This document shows, piece by piece, positions 33,006 to 41,508 of a stretch of DNA of 64,000 nucleotides. The DNA lies in the NCBI RefSeq assembly GCF_029537485.1, contig NZ_JARPUS010000016.1, forward strand, positions 32,751 through 96,750, in the 5' to 3' direction. The DNA is from Pseudomonas sp. GOM6. Its GTDB lineage: Bacteria > Pseudomonadota > Gammaproteobacteria > Pseudomonadales > Pseudomonadaceae. Below the pieces are notes generated by a model, which made no database searches, was not told the origin of the DNA, and saw only the letters and a program-made list of their open reading frames with translations. Each line of letters opens with the position of its first letter. Position 1 is the stretch's first letter. The position numbers and the translations under genes were made by a program.

Positions 33006-33734
33006 ATGCTTCGATGCCTATGGCCGCTGCTGTTGGTACTGTCAGCATCTGCTGTATCGGCGGAAACCTTGCGTATTGGCTTTGGCACGAATAAACCGCC
33101 CTATGTATTCGAAGGCGAAAATCGCGGGCTGGAGTTCGATATCGTTGCTGCAGCCCTGCGCGAGGCCGGCTACCACATGGAGGTGCGCCACGCCCCCATG
33201 GAGCGTCTGCACTTGGCCTTGCGCCGCGGCGAACTGGACGCCATCGCCACCACCAACCCGCGCAGTGGCATCGAGGCGCATTATTCGGCGACCTATATCC
33301 ACTACCACAACCAGGCAGTCGCCTTGTCTTCGCGGGGCTATCGCATCAACAGTATCGCCGAGCTGGGGCGTTACTCGATCAGCAGCTTCCAGCGCTCACG
33401 CTATCTGCTGGGGGGTGAGTTCCAGGCCATGGCTGACGCCAATCCGCGCTATCGGGAGGAGGCCTTGCAGATCAATCGCAATCGTCTGCTCTACAGCGGG
33501 CGGGTCGATGTGGTGATCGGCGATCCGCGCATCCTGCGCTTTTTCAACTCCCGGGTGGCGGATCAGGTGGATGTTACCCAGCCGCTGACCTTCTACCTGC
33601 TGTTTGCGCCCACCCCTTACAGCGTGGGCTTTCGCCAACCCTTGCAGCGCGACCGCTTCGACCAGGGTTTGCAGGCGATTCGCGACAGTGGCGAATACCT
33701 GCAGATCGAGCGGCGTTACGCGGATTACCGTTGA
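33006..33734 (+). CDS. Orphan periplasmic solute-binding protein (SBP family 3)
   Basis: A 242-residue protein with a signal peptide (cleavage near VSA-ETL). The mature SBP_bac_3 layout is clear: LRIGFGTNKPPYVFEGENRGLEFDIVAAALREAGY, then RGELDAIATTNPR and a C-terminal LQAIRDSGEYLQIERRY. No transporter genes adjoin it. It resembles the protein at 49212-49937 in domain order. Ligand unknown. Confidence 0.85.
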   Translation: MLRCLWPLLLVLSASAVSAETLRIGFGTNKPPYVFEGENRGLEFDIVAAALREAGYHMEVRHAPMERLHLALRRGELDAIATTNPRSGIEAHYSATYIHYHNQAVALSSRGYRINSIAELGRYSISSFQRSRYLLGGEFQAMADANPRYREEALQINRNRLLYSGRVDVVIGDPRILRFFNSRVADQVDVTQPLTFYLLFAPTPYSVGFRQPLQRDRFDQGLQAIRDSGEYLQIERRYADYR

Positions 33735-33741
33735 GGGTTCC

Positions 33742-34464
33742 TTAAAATTTTTCGTTCGCGCCCAGATAGCGCCAGTGTCCGACCGGCAGCTTGGCCAGGC
33801 CGGTGCGGCCGAAGCGCAGGCGGCGTATGCCCTGCACCTGCAGGCCAAGGCTCTCGCACATATGGCGCAGCTGGCCCGGCTGCACGGCCTTGATGGCGAA
33901 GCGCAGGCGGTTCTCGCTCTGCCAGCTGACCTTGCACGGCGGCACCGTGACGCCCTTGTAGGTCTGGCCGAATGACAGGCGCTTGAGGCCGCGCTCATCC
34001 AGGCTGCCGGCAACGTCAACCAGATACTCCTGCTCCAGCGTCGCGCCCTTGTCCTTGAACAGACGGATCACCCCGGGGCTCTGGCTGAACACCAGCAGCC
34101 CGCTGGCATCGGTTTCCAGCGGAGTCAGCAGTTCCAGGCGGCGCAGATGGCGCTGCAAGGGGCGCATGCCGCTGGCATCTTCGGCCCAGCGATAGTCATG
34201 GCTCAGCAGTTGCTGGCAGGAGTTGGCACCCAGGCCGCACCCCAGGCCGGCGGGTTTGTTCAACAGCAGGGTGATTGGCGGCTGGGTCTCGGCCTTGGCG
34301 CCGGGCAGCAGGGCAACCTGCTGGTGGGTGACGGGGAACTGCGGCTCCTCGACCACCACACCATCCACTGTGACCCAGCCATTCTCGATATACAGCTCCG
34401 CTTCGCGCCGGGAACAGGCGATTTGCTGGATCAGGCGTTTGGACAGGCGTTCGGCTTCGGTCAT
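33742..34464 (-). CDS. RluF/RsuA-type pseudouridine synthase
   Basis: A 240-residue pseudouridine synthase. An N-terminal S4 RNA-binding domain (RLIQQIACSRREAELYIENGWVTVDG) is followed by the catalytic domain, with LLLNKPAGL and the catalytic Asp in LTPLETDASGLLVFS. The motif differs slightly from the usual GRLDxxTxGL, as in RluF-type enzymes. It modifies uridines in rRNA or tRNA. The ATG at 34464 is preferred to GTG at 34479. Confidence 0.85.
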   Translation of the reverse strand: MTEAERLSKRLIQQIACSRREAELYIENGWVTVDGVVVEEPQFPVTHQQVALLPGAKAETQPPITLLLNKPAGLGCGLGANSCQQLLSHDYRWAEDASGMRPLQRHLRRLELLTPLETDASGLLVFSQSPGVIRLFKDKGATLEQEYLVDVAGSLDERGLKRLSFGQTYKGVTVPPCKVSWQSENRLRFAIKAVQPGQLRHMCESLGLQVQGIRRLRFGRTGLAKLPVGHWRYLGANEKF

Positions 34465-34563
34465 GGCGGCGAGTGTCACATCGGGAAATGAAAGGCATTG
34501 TACCCGGCCTGGGCTGTGCGCCGGTGTTGGGCTACAAGGTTAGCGTCGAGAAGGAGGGCAAAC

Positions 34564-35691
34564 ATGAAACATCTTCTGATGGCGCTGAGCCTGATGCTGA
34601 GTCCATTGGCCATGGCCGAGCGCAGCGAGCTGGGTGAGCTGCAAGTAACCGAGGTGGTCGGCAATCTACAACACCCCTGGGCGCTGGTCTTCTTGCCGCA
34701 GGGGCAGGGCAGCCTGATCACCGAGCGGCCGGGGCGCTTGCGCTGGCTGAATGCGCAGGGGCAGTTGAGCGAGCCATTGGGTGGTGTGCCCGAGGTCTAT
34801 GCCAAGGGTCAGGGCGGCTTGCTCGACGTGGTGCTGTCGCCGCAGTTCGCTGAGGATCGCCTGGTCTATCTGAGTTATGCAGAGGGCGATGCTCAGGGGG
34901 ATAAGGCCGGTACGGCCGTGGGGCGAGGGCGTCTGCGTGAGGACATGGGCGCGCTGGACGACTTCCAGGTGATCTTCCGCCAGCAGCCGAAGCTGTCGAC
35001 CGGCATTCACTTCGGTGCGCGTCTGGCGTTCGATCGCGAGGGTTATCTGTTCATCAGCCTGGGCGAGAACAACCAGCGGCCCACCGCCCAGCATCTGGAC
35101 AAGCTGCAGGGCAAGCTGGTGCGCCTGCAGGCCGATGGTCGCGTGCCGCCCGACAACCCTTTCGTCGACCAGCAGGGCGCGCGGGCGGAAATCTGGTCCT
35201 ATGGCCACCGCAACCCACAGGGGCTGGCGCTCAACCCCTGGAGTGGGCGTATCTGGCTGCATGAGCATGGTCCGCGCGGCGGCGACGAGATCAATATCCC
35301 GCGCAAGGGCCTGAATTATGGTTGGCCGTTGGCGACGCATGGGGTCAATTACAGCTTCCTGGCCATTCCCGAGGCGCAGGGCGAGCAGGTCGCTGGCACC
35401 GAGGCGCCACAGCATGTCTGGGAAAAATCGCCGGCCATATCCGGCATGGCGTTCTACGCCGCCGAGCGGTTTCCGGCCTGGCAGCACAACCTGTTCATCG
35501 GCGCGCTGGCCGACCAGTCGTTGATCCGTCTGCAGCTGGACGGCGACAAGATCGTTCGTGAGGAGCGCTTGTTGAAGGACAAGGGCTGGCGGATCCGCGA
35601 TGTGCGCCAAGGGCCGGATGGTTATCTCTACCTGTTGACCGATGCGCCGGACGGCAAGTTGATCAGACTGGGGCTGGAGAAGGGGCAATAG
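34564..35691 (+). CDS. PQQ-dependent aldose sugar dehydrogenase (YliI-like), periplasmic
   Basis: A 375-residue protein with a signal peptide (MKHLLMALSLMLSPLAMA) and a six-bladed beta-propeller of the soluble glucose dehydrogenase family. Motifs: LQHPWALVFLPQGQGSLITERPGRLRWL, GGLLDVVLSPQF, HFGARLAFDREGYLFISLGEN, SYGHRNPQGLALNP and HEHGPRGGDEINIPRKGLNYGWP. YliI-type enzymes oxidise aldoses with PQQ. No PQQ synthesis genes are in the window, but a PqqU-like receptor is at 60847. It stands alone. Confidence 0.9.
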   Translation: MKHLLMALSLMLSPLAMAERSELGELQVTEVVGNLQHPWALVFLPQGQGSLITERPGRLRWLNAQGQLSEPLGGVPEVYAKGQGGLLDVVLSPQFAEDRLVYLSYAEGDAQGDKAGTAVGRGRLREDMGALDDFQVIFRQQPKLSTGIHFGARLAFDREGYLFISLGENNQRPTAQHLDKLQGKLVRLQADGRVPPDNPFVDQQGARAEIWSYGHRNPQGLALNPWSGRIWLHEHGPRGGDEINIPRKGLNYGWPLATHGVNYSFLAIPEAQGEQVAGTEAPQHVWEKSPAISGMAFYAAERFPAWQHNLFIGALADQSLIRLQLDGDKIVREERLLKDKGWRIRDVRQGPDGYLYLLTDAPDGKLIRLGLEKGQ

Positions 35692-35719
35692 CGCTAGCCC
35701 CTTTTCAGGCAACTCGGCC

Positions 35720-35777
35720 GTAGCCCGGATGCAATCCGGGAGGCAGGCAACACCGCCCCGGATTGCATCCGGGCTAC
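35720..35777. repeat. Inverted repeat GTAGCCCGGATGCAATCCGGG
   Basis: The unit GTAGCCCGGATGCAATCCGG (35720-35739) faces its near-perfect complement at 35757-35777. Copies of this motif occur between genes in several Pseudomonas genomes. It lies between two convergent genes and could also act as a bidirectional terminator hairpin. Confidence 0.75.
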
Positions 35778-35782
35778 CGCTG

Positions 35783-37987
35783 TTAGTGCGCTGCGGCTTC
35801 CAGCGCCGTGTCGACACTCTGCTCGGCCACCAGCTCCGGCGGTAGCGGCTCGGTGACCACACTGAAATCACTGATGCGGATGGCGCCGTGGCCTTCGCCG
35901 AGCAGGTGGAAGGAGAAGGCCTTGCGCGTCTCCGGGTTGTCGAAGTCGAAGCTCAGCTCGACGCTCTCGCCGCGCTTGAGTGGCGGCAGCGCCGGGATGT
36001 GCAAGGCGTTGTTGCGGTCGTATTCCTTGGTCAGCAGGCGCAGGGTCGCACCGTTGCGGTCCAGGCGCACGGCCTCGATCTTCAGGGTCACGCGGGTGCG
36101 CGTGCCCTTGGGCATCTCCAGGTACTGGGCGCCGATCAGGTTGTCGGCCCAGTCGTCGTTTGGCCCGGCCTTGAGGTTGATGCGCTCGCGGTTGGCGAAC
36201 TGGTAGCGCTGGCCGACCTGCCCGCCGGTGATGGACTGGTCGAGCAGCGCCGCGCGCTGGCTGACCAGCCGCGCCTGGCGACCGCTGAACCGGCCCAGGT
36301 ATTTGGCCGAGCGGGCGATGAAGCCGCTGCTCTCATAGCGCCGGCAGACCTGCTGGAAGTTGCACTCGGTGAACACCTTGCCGTCGTGTTGGCGCAGCAG
36401 GCCGTTGGTGTAGGACATGATCTCGCGCGGCGTTGCGTAGTCGCGCAGCAGCGAGCGACCGGCGATGTTGTCCGGTATCGGCAGGTCGAAGTAGTCGAGC
36501 ATCGAGGCGGTCAGGTCGACATGGCCATACACGCCGCGCTTAACCTCCGGCAGCTTGTCCTGCTCCGGGGCCAGTATCAGGTTGAAGCCCCAGGCCGAGG
36601 CCAGGCGCACGTTCTCCAGGCCGTGGGATTCGTCGGAGGTGACGACGACCAGGGTGTCCTTGAGCACGCCCTGTTTTTCCAGTCCGCTGAGGAAGTCGGC
36701 CACTGCATCGTCCAGGTAGGCGATGGCGGCCTGCTTGGCCGTGGGGTAGCGCGCCAGGTACTCCTTGGGCGCGGAGTAAGGCTGGTGAGTGCCGACAGTG
36801 AGCAGGGTGAGCATCCACGGCTGCCGGTCCTGGCGCAGCTGCTGGACGTACTTCAACGCACCTTCGAAGTAGGCCTTGTCGTCCATGCCCCAGGGAAAAT
36901 CGAGGTAGGGCTTGTTCTTGAACCATTCGCGGCCGTGGGTCTGCTCAAAGCCCATGTGCGGCATGATCTGGTCCTTGGCCATGAAACGCAGCCCGGCGCC
37001 CTGCAGGAAATGCGTGCGAAAGCCCATGCTGCGCAGCTGGTGCGGCAGGCACTGCAGGTTGCGCGTTTCGTTATTGAGCAGCTCAACGCCCTTGGGCGTG
37101 CCGGAATCGAGCTTGCCGTAGTCGCCGCAGAGCATGGCGTACAGGCCGCGAATGGTCTGGTGGCTGTGCAGCACGTAGTCTGGCGTGGTCATGCTGCGCT
37201 CGGCCCACTGGCTCAGGCGCGGCATCAGGTCTTCTGCGTAGGGGGTGCCGATCAGCTGGCGATTCCTGGCGATATAGGCGCCGGGAATACCCTCCATCGC
37301 AATGACCAGCAGGTTGCGCGCCTTGCCCCCTTCGGGCAGCAGAGGCGTGCCGGACATGTCCAGCTTGCTCAGCCCGTCGATATCCGGTGGCAGGCCCGAC
37401 TCATCGCCGGCGTACCAGTGGTCTTCCAGGGCCAGGCGCACATGGCTGGCGCCTTCGGCCAGCAGCTTGTGGGGGAGGTTGAACAGGCGCCACTGGTCGT
37501 CTTCGCTGGGCGCGACGTATTGCCCAACGGCGTGACCGAGCAGCAGCGCGACCGGCAGTGCGTAGGTGTAGCGGGGGATATTCGGCCCCTGGCGGCGGCC
37601 CAGCAGCAGGCAGGCCAGCACGGTGGCGACCAGCGCGCCGGCCAGCAGTGGATAGCGGATACCGCTCCCCTGGGTCGACTGGCTGATGAATTGCGGATCG
37701 CTCAGGTACTTGAGGTCACTGGGCTCGGGCATGCGGCCGACCGCGTTGATCAGCTCGGCGTTGCCCAACAGCAGCAGCGCCCAGGCGATGGCCAGTGGTA
37801 CGGTGAGCCAGGGGCGGCGGTAGCACAGCAATACAAGCAGGCTGCCGATGCCCAGGTCGGAGGCATAGCCCGGCCAGCTCGACCAGCCCAGCCAGTAGCG
37901 GCTGGCCATGGGCAGAAGCAGGAACAACGAGCCGAGGGCCAGAAGCGACGCGGCAGGATAAGGCAGCCAGCGGCTGGAAGGATGCAC
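35783..37987 (-). CDS. LTA synthase family sulfatase (membrane phosphoethanolamine/phosphoglycerol transferase-like)
   Basis: A 734-residue protein with an N-terminal membrane region (about five helices in residues 7-165) and a C-terminal sulfatase-fold domain: VIAMEGIPGAYIARN, PDYVLHSHQTIRGLYAMLCGDYGKLDSG (the nucleophile region), and VVVTSDESHGLENVR for metal binding. About 190 residues after the catalytic domain form an extra beta-rich region. The nucleophile is more likely Thr in SHQTIRG than Ser. Such proteins add phospho-groups to envelope glycans. The GTG start at 37987 has GGAG five bases upstream; an ATG at 38065 adds 26 residues without a ribosome-binding site. Confidence 0.85.
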   Translation of the reverse strand: MHPSSRWLPYPAASLLALGSLFLLLPMASRYWLGWSSWPGYASDLGIGSLLVLLCYRRPWLTVPLAIAWALLLLGNAELINAVGRMPEPSDLKYLSDPQFISQSTQGSGIRYPLLAGALVATVLACLLLGRRQGPNIPRYTYALPVALLLGHAVGQYVAPSEDDQWRLFNLPHKLLAEGASHVRLALEDHWYAGDESGLPPDIDGLSKLDMSGTPLLPEGGKARNLLVIAMEGIPGAYIARNRQLIGTPYAEDLMPRLSQWAERSMTTPDYVLHSHQTIRGLYAMLCGDYGKLDSGTPKGVELLNNETRNLQCLPHQLRSMGFRTHFLQGAGLRFMAKDQIMPHMGFEQTHGREWFKNKPYLDFPWGMDDKAYFEGALKYVQQLRQDRQPWMLTLLTVGTHQPYSAPKEYLARYPTAKQAAIAYLDDAVADFLSGLEKQGVLKDTLVVVTSDESHGLENVRLASAWGFNLILAPEQDKLPEVKRGVYGHVDLTASMLDYFDLPIPDNIAGRSLLRDYATPREIMSYTNGLLRQHDGKVFTECNFQQVCRRYESSGFIARSAKYLGRFSGRQARLVSQRAALLDQSITGGQVGQRYQFANRERINLKAGPNDDWADNLIGAQYLEMPKGTRTRVTLKIEAVRLDRNGATLRLLTKEYDRNNALHIPALPPLKRGESVELSFDFDNPETRKAFSFHLLGEGHGAIRISDFSVVTEPLPPELVAEQSVDTALEAAAH

Positions 37988-38159
37988 AGGAGCTCCAGGG
38001 AAAGGCAGCGAGAAGTCCGTGTCGTTCAGACAGAGGGGCGAGGCCGAAGTTTGCCTGCCTGCCATGATTTTGAAACATGCGCGTGCTATGTGCCAGCGAT
38101 GGCTGTATCCGCATGCTGCCGCGGCTTAGAATGTCGAACTTTTGCCTCAGGTGACGACC

Positions 38160-38993
38160 ATGGCTCTGATCGGGCGCTTCAACTCAATGCAGGTGGCCAA
38201 GCTGGCCGACTTCGGCCTCTTCCTCGATGGCGGCAGCGACGGCGAGATCCTCCTGCCCAAGCGCTACATCCCCAAGGACGAGCCCTGCGAGGTCGGCGAC
38301 TGGCTCAATGTGTTCGTCTACCTGGACAGCGAAGACCGGCTGATCGCCACCACCGAGAAACCCAAGGTGCAGGTCGGCGGCTTCGCCAGCCTCAAAGTGG
38401 TGGATATCAACCGCATCGGCCTGTTTTTCGACTGGGGCCTGCCCAAAGACCTGCTGATGCCACACTCCGAGGAGAAGCGCCCGCTGCAGGTCGGCGATTA
38501 CTGCGTGGTGCACGTCTACCTCGACCGCAGCCGCCGCATCACCGCCACCGCGCGCCTGGACCGCTATCTGGACAAGACGCCGGTCAACTACCAGGTTGGC
38601 CAGGAAGTGGACCTGCTGGTCGTTGAACAGACCGACCTGGGCTTCAAGGCCATCATCAACGGCCAGCACTGGGGCCTGATCCACAAGAACGAGGTGTTCA
38701 AGTTCCTGCGTGGCGGCTCCCAGGAGAAGGGGTTCATCAAGGAACTGCGCGCCGACGGCAAGATCAGCCTGAGCCTGCAGCCGGTCGGCCAGCAGGCCCG
38801 CGATGAATTGTCCGAGCAGATCCTCGGCGCCCTGCGCGATGCCGGTGGCAGCCTGGCGCTGTCCGACAAGAGCCCGCCCGAAGCCATCAGCAAGGCCTTC
38901 GGTGTCAGCAAGGGCAATTTCAAGAAGGCCATCGGCGGCCTGTTCAAGCAGGGCCTGATCCGCATCTTCGACGACCGCATCGAGCTGATTTGA
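38160..38993 (+). CDS. cvfB: S1-domain RNA-binding protein of the CvfB/YitL family
   Basis: A 277-residue protein with two or three S1-like beta-barrels and a C-terminal winged helix. Landmarks are VAKLADFGLFLDGGSDGEILLPKRYIPKD at the start, INRIGLFFDWGLPKDLLMP, FKAIINGQHWGLIHKNEVF and SLALSDKSPPEAISKAFGVSKGNFKKAIGGLFKQGLI. CvfB proteins bind RNA and affect virulence and haemolysin expression in Gram-positives. The ATG at 38160 follows AGGTG. It is divergent from the LTA synthase gene. Confidence 0.9.
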   Translation: MALIGRFNSMQVAKLADFGLFLDGGSDGEILLPKRYIPKDEPCEVGDWLNVFVYLDSEDRLIATTEKPKVQVGGFASLKVVDINRIGLFFDWGLPKDLLMPHSEEKRPLQVGDYCVVHVYLDRSRRITATARLDRYLDKTPVNYQVGQEVDLLVVEQTDLGFKAIINGQHWGLIHKNEVFKFLRGGSQEKGFIKELRADGKISLSLQPVGQQARDELSEQILGALRDAGGSLALSDKSPPEAISKAFGVSKGNFKKAIGGLFKQGLIRIFDDRIELI

Positions 38994-39098
38994 AACGGCG
39001 GTAGATTGGGCTGAGGTGCCGCGCGCCGGAGCCCGACGTGGCGAGCCGTGGGCTTCTGGATGATGTCAGCGTATCGCGGCGCTCAGAGGCGGGCATCG

Positions 39099-39162
39099 GT
39101 GGGAGCGGCTTTAGCCGCGATGCTTTGTTGTTGCTCCGTATCGCGGCTAAAGCCGCTCCCAC
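39099..39162. repeat. REP palindrome pair, canonical copy
   Basis: GTGGGAGCGGCTTTAGCCGC at 39099 and the exact inverted unit ending at 39162 lie 18 bp apart; both full 23-mers are identical. This is the cleanest copy of the window's REP consensus. Confidence 0.92.
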
Positions 39163-39202
39163 CGTCCTTCCAGTGCAGTAGCGTCGCCGACTAACGTTCG
39201 AT

Positions 39203-39862
39203 CTAGCCCTGCTTGGGCGGTGTCAGGCCCAATCCCTTGAGGATGATGCGTTCGAGGTTGTCGGCGGCATCTGCGTAGTCGGCCTTCTTCAGGCTGTTCT
39301 TGCCGGTGAACAGGCAGATCTGGCTGGCGAAGTCGGCGTAGTGCTGGGTGCTGCCCCACAGCAGGAAGATCAGGTGAGCGGGGTCGACCGGCTCCATCTT
39401 GCCGGCGTCGATCCAGGCCTGGAACACGGCGGCGCGCTGGCGGAACCACTCGCGGTAGTCCTGGTTGTAGTGGGCGGTCAGGTACTGGCCGCCGCTGATC
39501 ACTTCCATGGCGAAGATGCGTGAAGCCAGCGGCTGGGTGCGCGAATACTCGATCTTGGCGCGGATGTAGCGCGACAGCGCCACGGCTGGGTCGTCCTCGG
39601 CGGACAGGTTGCTGAAGGTAGCGTCCCACTGGTCGAGGATGTTGTTCAGTACGGCGATGTACAGGCCCTGCTTGCTGCTGAAGTAGTAGTGCAGGTTGGC
39701 CTTGGGCAGCCCCACCGCCTGGGCGATGCTGTTCATGCTGGTGCCTTTGTAGCCGTGGCGGGCGAATTCCACTTCGGCGGCGGCGATGATGGCTTGTTCG
39801 TTCTTCTGGCGGATGCGGCCGGCAGGTTTCTCGGCGCTGGGGGCGGGGGAGGATGCGGGCAT
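39203..39862 (-). CDS. TetR family regulator (RutR/PydR-like)
   Basis: A 219-residue TetR protein. The helix-turn-helix is KNEQAIIAAAEVEFARHGYKGTSMNSIAQAVGLPKANLHYYFSSKQGLY. The ligand domain has IFAMEVISGGQYL and FLLWGSTQHYADFASQI, a combination seen in RutR-like and pyrimidine-catabolism regulators. The nearby beta-alanine catabolic genes would fit a regulator of uracil breakdown, since beta-alanine is its end product, but no pyrimidine genes are in the window. Start ATG at 39862. A 215-bp upstream region holds its promoter. Confidence 0.85.
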   Translation of the reverse strand: MPASSPAPSAEKPAGRIRQKNEQAIIAAAEVEFARHGYKGTSMNSIAQAVGLPKANLHYYFSSKQGLYIAVLNNILDQWDATFSNLSAEDDPAVALSRYIRAKIEYSRTQPLASRIFAMEVISGGQYLTAHYNQDYREWFRQRAAVFQAWIDAGKMEPVDPAHLIFLLWGSTQHYADFASQICLFTGKNSLKKADYADAADNLERIILKGLGLTPPKQG

Positions 39863-40077
39863 CGGGGATTCCGTACTGAGTGATCGGTTTCGTGTGCGCA
39901 CTGATACCCCACGACGGGTCACGAAACAACCCCTGCGTGTCAAAAACGTGTGCTTTTTGTAGGAAGTGCAACTGTACCGGTGAAAGCCGGAGAAAACGCG
40001 CCAAAAATTCGACTGTTCAGGTCCGCCAAATGGCGCTGGAATAACGACGAAAAGCCTTGTGGTACGCGCGTTCCAGC

Positions 40078-40464
40078 TTAGTCGGCGTGGTCGACCGAAC
40101 TGTGGATCAGCAGCCCGGCAGGCGTGCGAGTCAGCACATAAGATTCACACCAGCTGAGCAGCGGCTGACCGGCTTCATCCAGCAGCTCCCAGGTCAGGCT
40201 GGCGAACAGGTTGTGCGCGCCTAGCGCCTGGGTGTGCAGGTCGTGAAAGCGGCAGGTGCGGCAGCCTTGGTGGAAATACTCATCGAGCACCTGCTGGAAG
40301 TAGGCAGCGATCTGCTGCGTTTCGCTGAACAACCGGGCCTGGCCCTGGTCATCCAGCGCCAGATAGGGCAGGCCATAGCGCTGGGCGATCAGCTCGCCGT
40401 CGGCGGCGGCGAAGTCTTCGGCGAAGCGGGCGAAGAACTGCTGCGCCTCTTTTCGGGTGTCCAT
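40078..40464 (-). CDS. SnoaL/NTF2-like small protein
   Basis: A 128-residue protein of the NTF2/SnoaL-like fold, with FFARFAEDFAAADGELIAQRYGLPYLAL, IAAYFQQVLDEYFHQGC and a C-terminal beta sheet (SWCESYVLTRTPAGLLIHSSVDH). No catalytic residues can be named. ATG at 40464; an earlier TTG at 40470 is unlikely. It lies 12 bp downstream of the LysR gene on the same strand, suggesting a shared transcript with bauR. Confidence 0.7.
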   Translation of the reverse strand: MDTRKEAQQFFARFAEDFAAADGELIAQRYGLPYLALDDQGQARLFSETQQIAAYFQQVLDEYFHQGCRTCRFHDLHTQALGAHNLFASLTWELLDEAGQPLLSWCESYVLTRTPAGLLIHSSVDHAD

Positions 40465-40476
40465 TGGCAACGCCTG

Positions 40477-41400
40477 TCACAGACCGGTGCCGGCCAGCGC
40501 TTCGAGGAAGGTTTCCAGCACCAGTTGCGGGCGCCGGCCCTTGCGTGTCACCGAGGCCAGGGTCAGGTCGTAGAAACGCTCATTGGGCTTGAGTACGCGC
40601 AGGCGGCCCTGCTGCACCCACTGCTGAGCGTAGTGATCCGGCAGATAGCCGATGTAGCGCCCGGTCAGCAGGAGGAAGGCCATGCCCTCGCGGTCCGAGG
40701 CGCTGGCGGTGCAGTTGAGCACCTGATACTGGCTCTGCACCTCGGCCGGCAGGCGGAAGGTCGGGGCGATGGCTTCCTGGGCGTTGAGGCGTTCGTCGGC
40801 CAATTGGCTGTCGTCCACGTAGAACAGCGGGTGGCCTACGGCGCAGTACAGCAGCGAGCGCTCGTCGTACAGCGGCTGGTACTCCAGGCCGGACAGCGGA
40901 TGGCTCTGCGGCACCACACCAACATGCAGGCTGCCGTCGAGCACGCCCTGTTCCACTTCCGAGGGCGGCGTCATGCGGATCTGGATGCGCACGTCCGGGC
41001 CTTTCTCCTTGAGCCGCGCCAGCGCGTGGGTGATGCGCATATGCGGCACGGTCACCAGGTTGTCGGTCAGGCCGATATGCAATTCGCCGCGCAGCTCGCG
41101 GTGCAGGCCGTTGACCCCGTTGCGAAAGCTCTCCAGCGCGCCGAACAGCTGCAGCGCCGACTGGTACACCTCGCGGCCTTCCTCGGTCAGGGCGAAGCCG
41201 GCGCGGCCGCGCTGGCACAGGCGCAGGCCCAGGCGCTGCTCCAGGTCGCTCATCTGCTGGCTGATCGCCGAACGGCCAATGCCCAGCACGGTTTCCGCGG
41301 CGGAGAAGCCGCCGCACTCGACCACGCTGCGGAACAGGCGTAGCAGGCGAATCTCGAAATCACTGACCTGGGCCAGCGGGTCTTGGCGGCGTGCGCTCAT
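40477..41400 (-). CDS. bauR: LysR-type regulator divergent from bauA (BauR-like)
   Basis: A 307-residue LysR protein, LLRLFRSVVECGGFSAAETVLGIGRSAISQQMSDLEQRLG forming the DNA-binding domain. It is divergently placed 108 bp from bauA, the arrangement of bauR (PA0133) and bauA (PA0132) in P. aeruginosa as I recall. BauR activates beta-alanine catabolism. The effector-binding domain has GLTDNLVTVPHMRITHALARLKEKG and LPAEVQSQYQVLNC. The name rests on position and general similarity. Confidence 0.82.
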   Translation of the reverse strand: MSARRQDPLAQVSDFEIRLLRLFRSVVECGGFSAAETVLGIGRSAISQQMSDLEQRLGLRLCQRGRAGFALTEEGREVYQSALQLFGALESFRNGVNGLHRELRGELHIGLTDNLVTVPHMRITHALARLKEKGPDVRIQIRMTPPSEVEQGVLDGSLHVGVVPQSHPLSGLEYQPLYDERSLLYCAVGHPLFYVDDSQLADERLNAQEAIAPTFRLPAEVQSQYQVLNCTASASDREGMAFLLLTGRYIGYLPDHYAQQWVQQGRLRVLKPNERFYDLTLASVTRKGRRPQLVLETFLEALAGTGL

Positions 41401-41508
41401 TGTTTACTCATGGCTAAAGTAAATATTCGAAGATTTGGATTTTCGTGACTTTATGCCCGTGGCACCTTTCGTTGCAACAAGACCACAGTGCCGCTCTGGA
41501 GAGCCACG
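41401..41508. promoter_or_regulatory. Divergent bauR/bauA promoter region
   Basis: An AT-rich 108-bp gap holds both promoters. The partial dyad CGAAGATTTGGATTTTCG, preceded by an overlapping TTCGAA, lies at about 41427-41446 and fits the T-N11-A style of LysR operators. This is only a candidate site. The bauA ribosome-binding site is GGAGAG. Confidence 0.45.

Noticed and set aside
35888..38626. 912-residue open frame opposite the LTA-synthase-like gene
   Set aside because: It is antisense to a protein with clear sulfatase motifs, has shadow-type composition (runs of Gln, Ala, Val, Gly) and no known domain.
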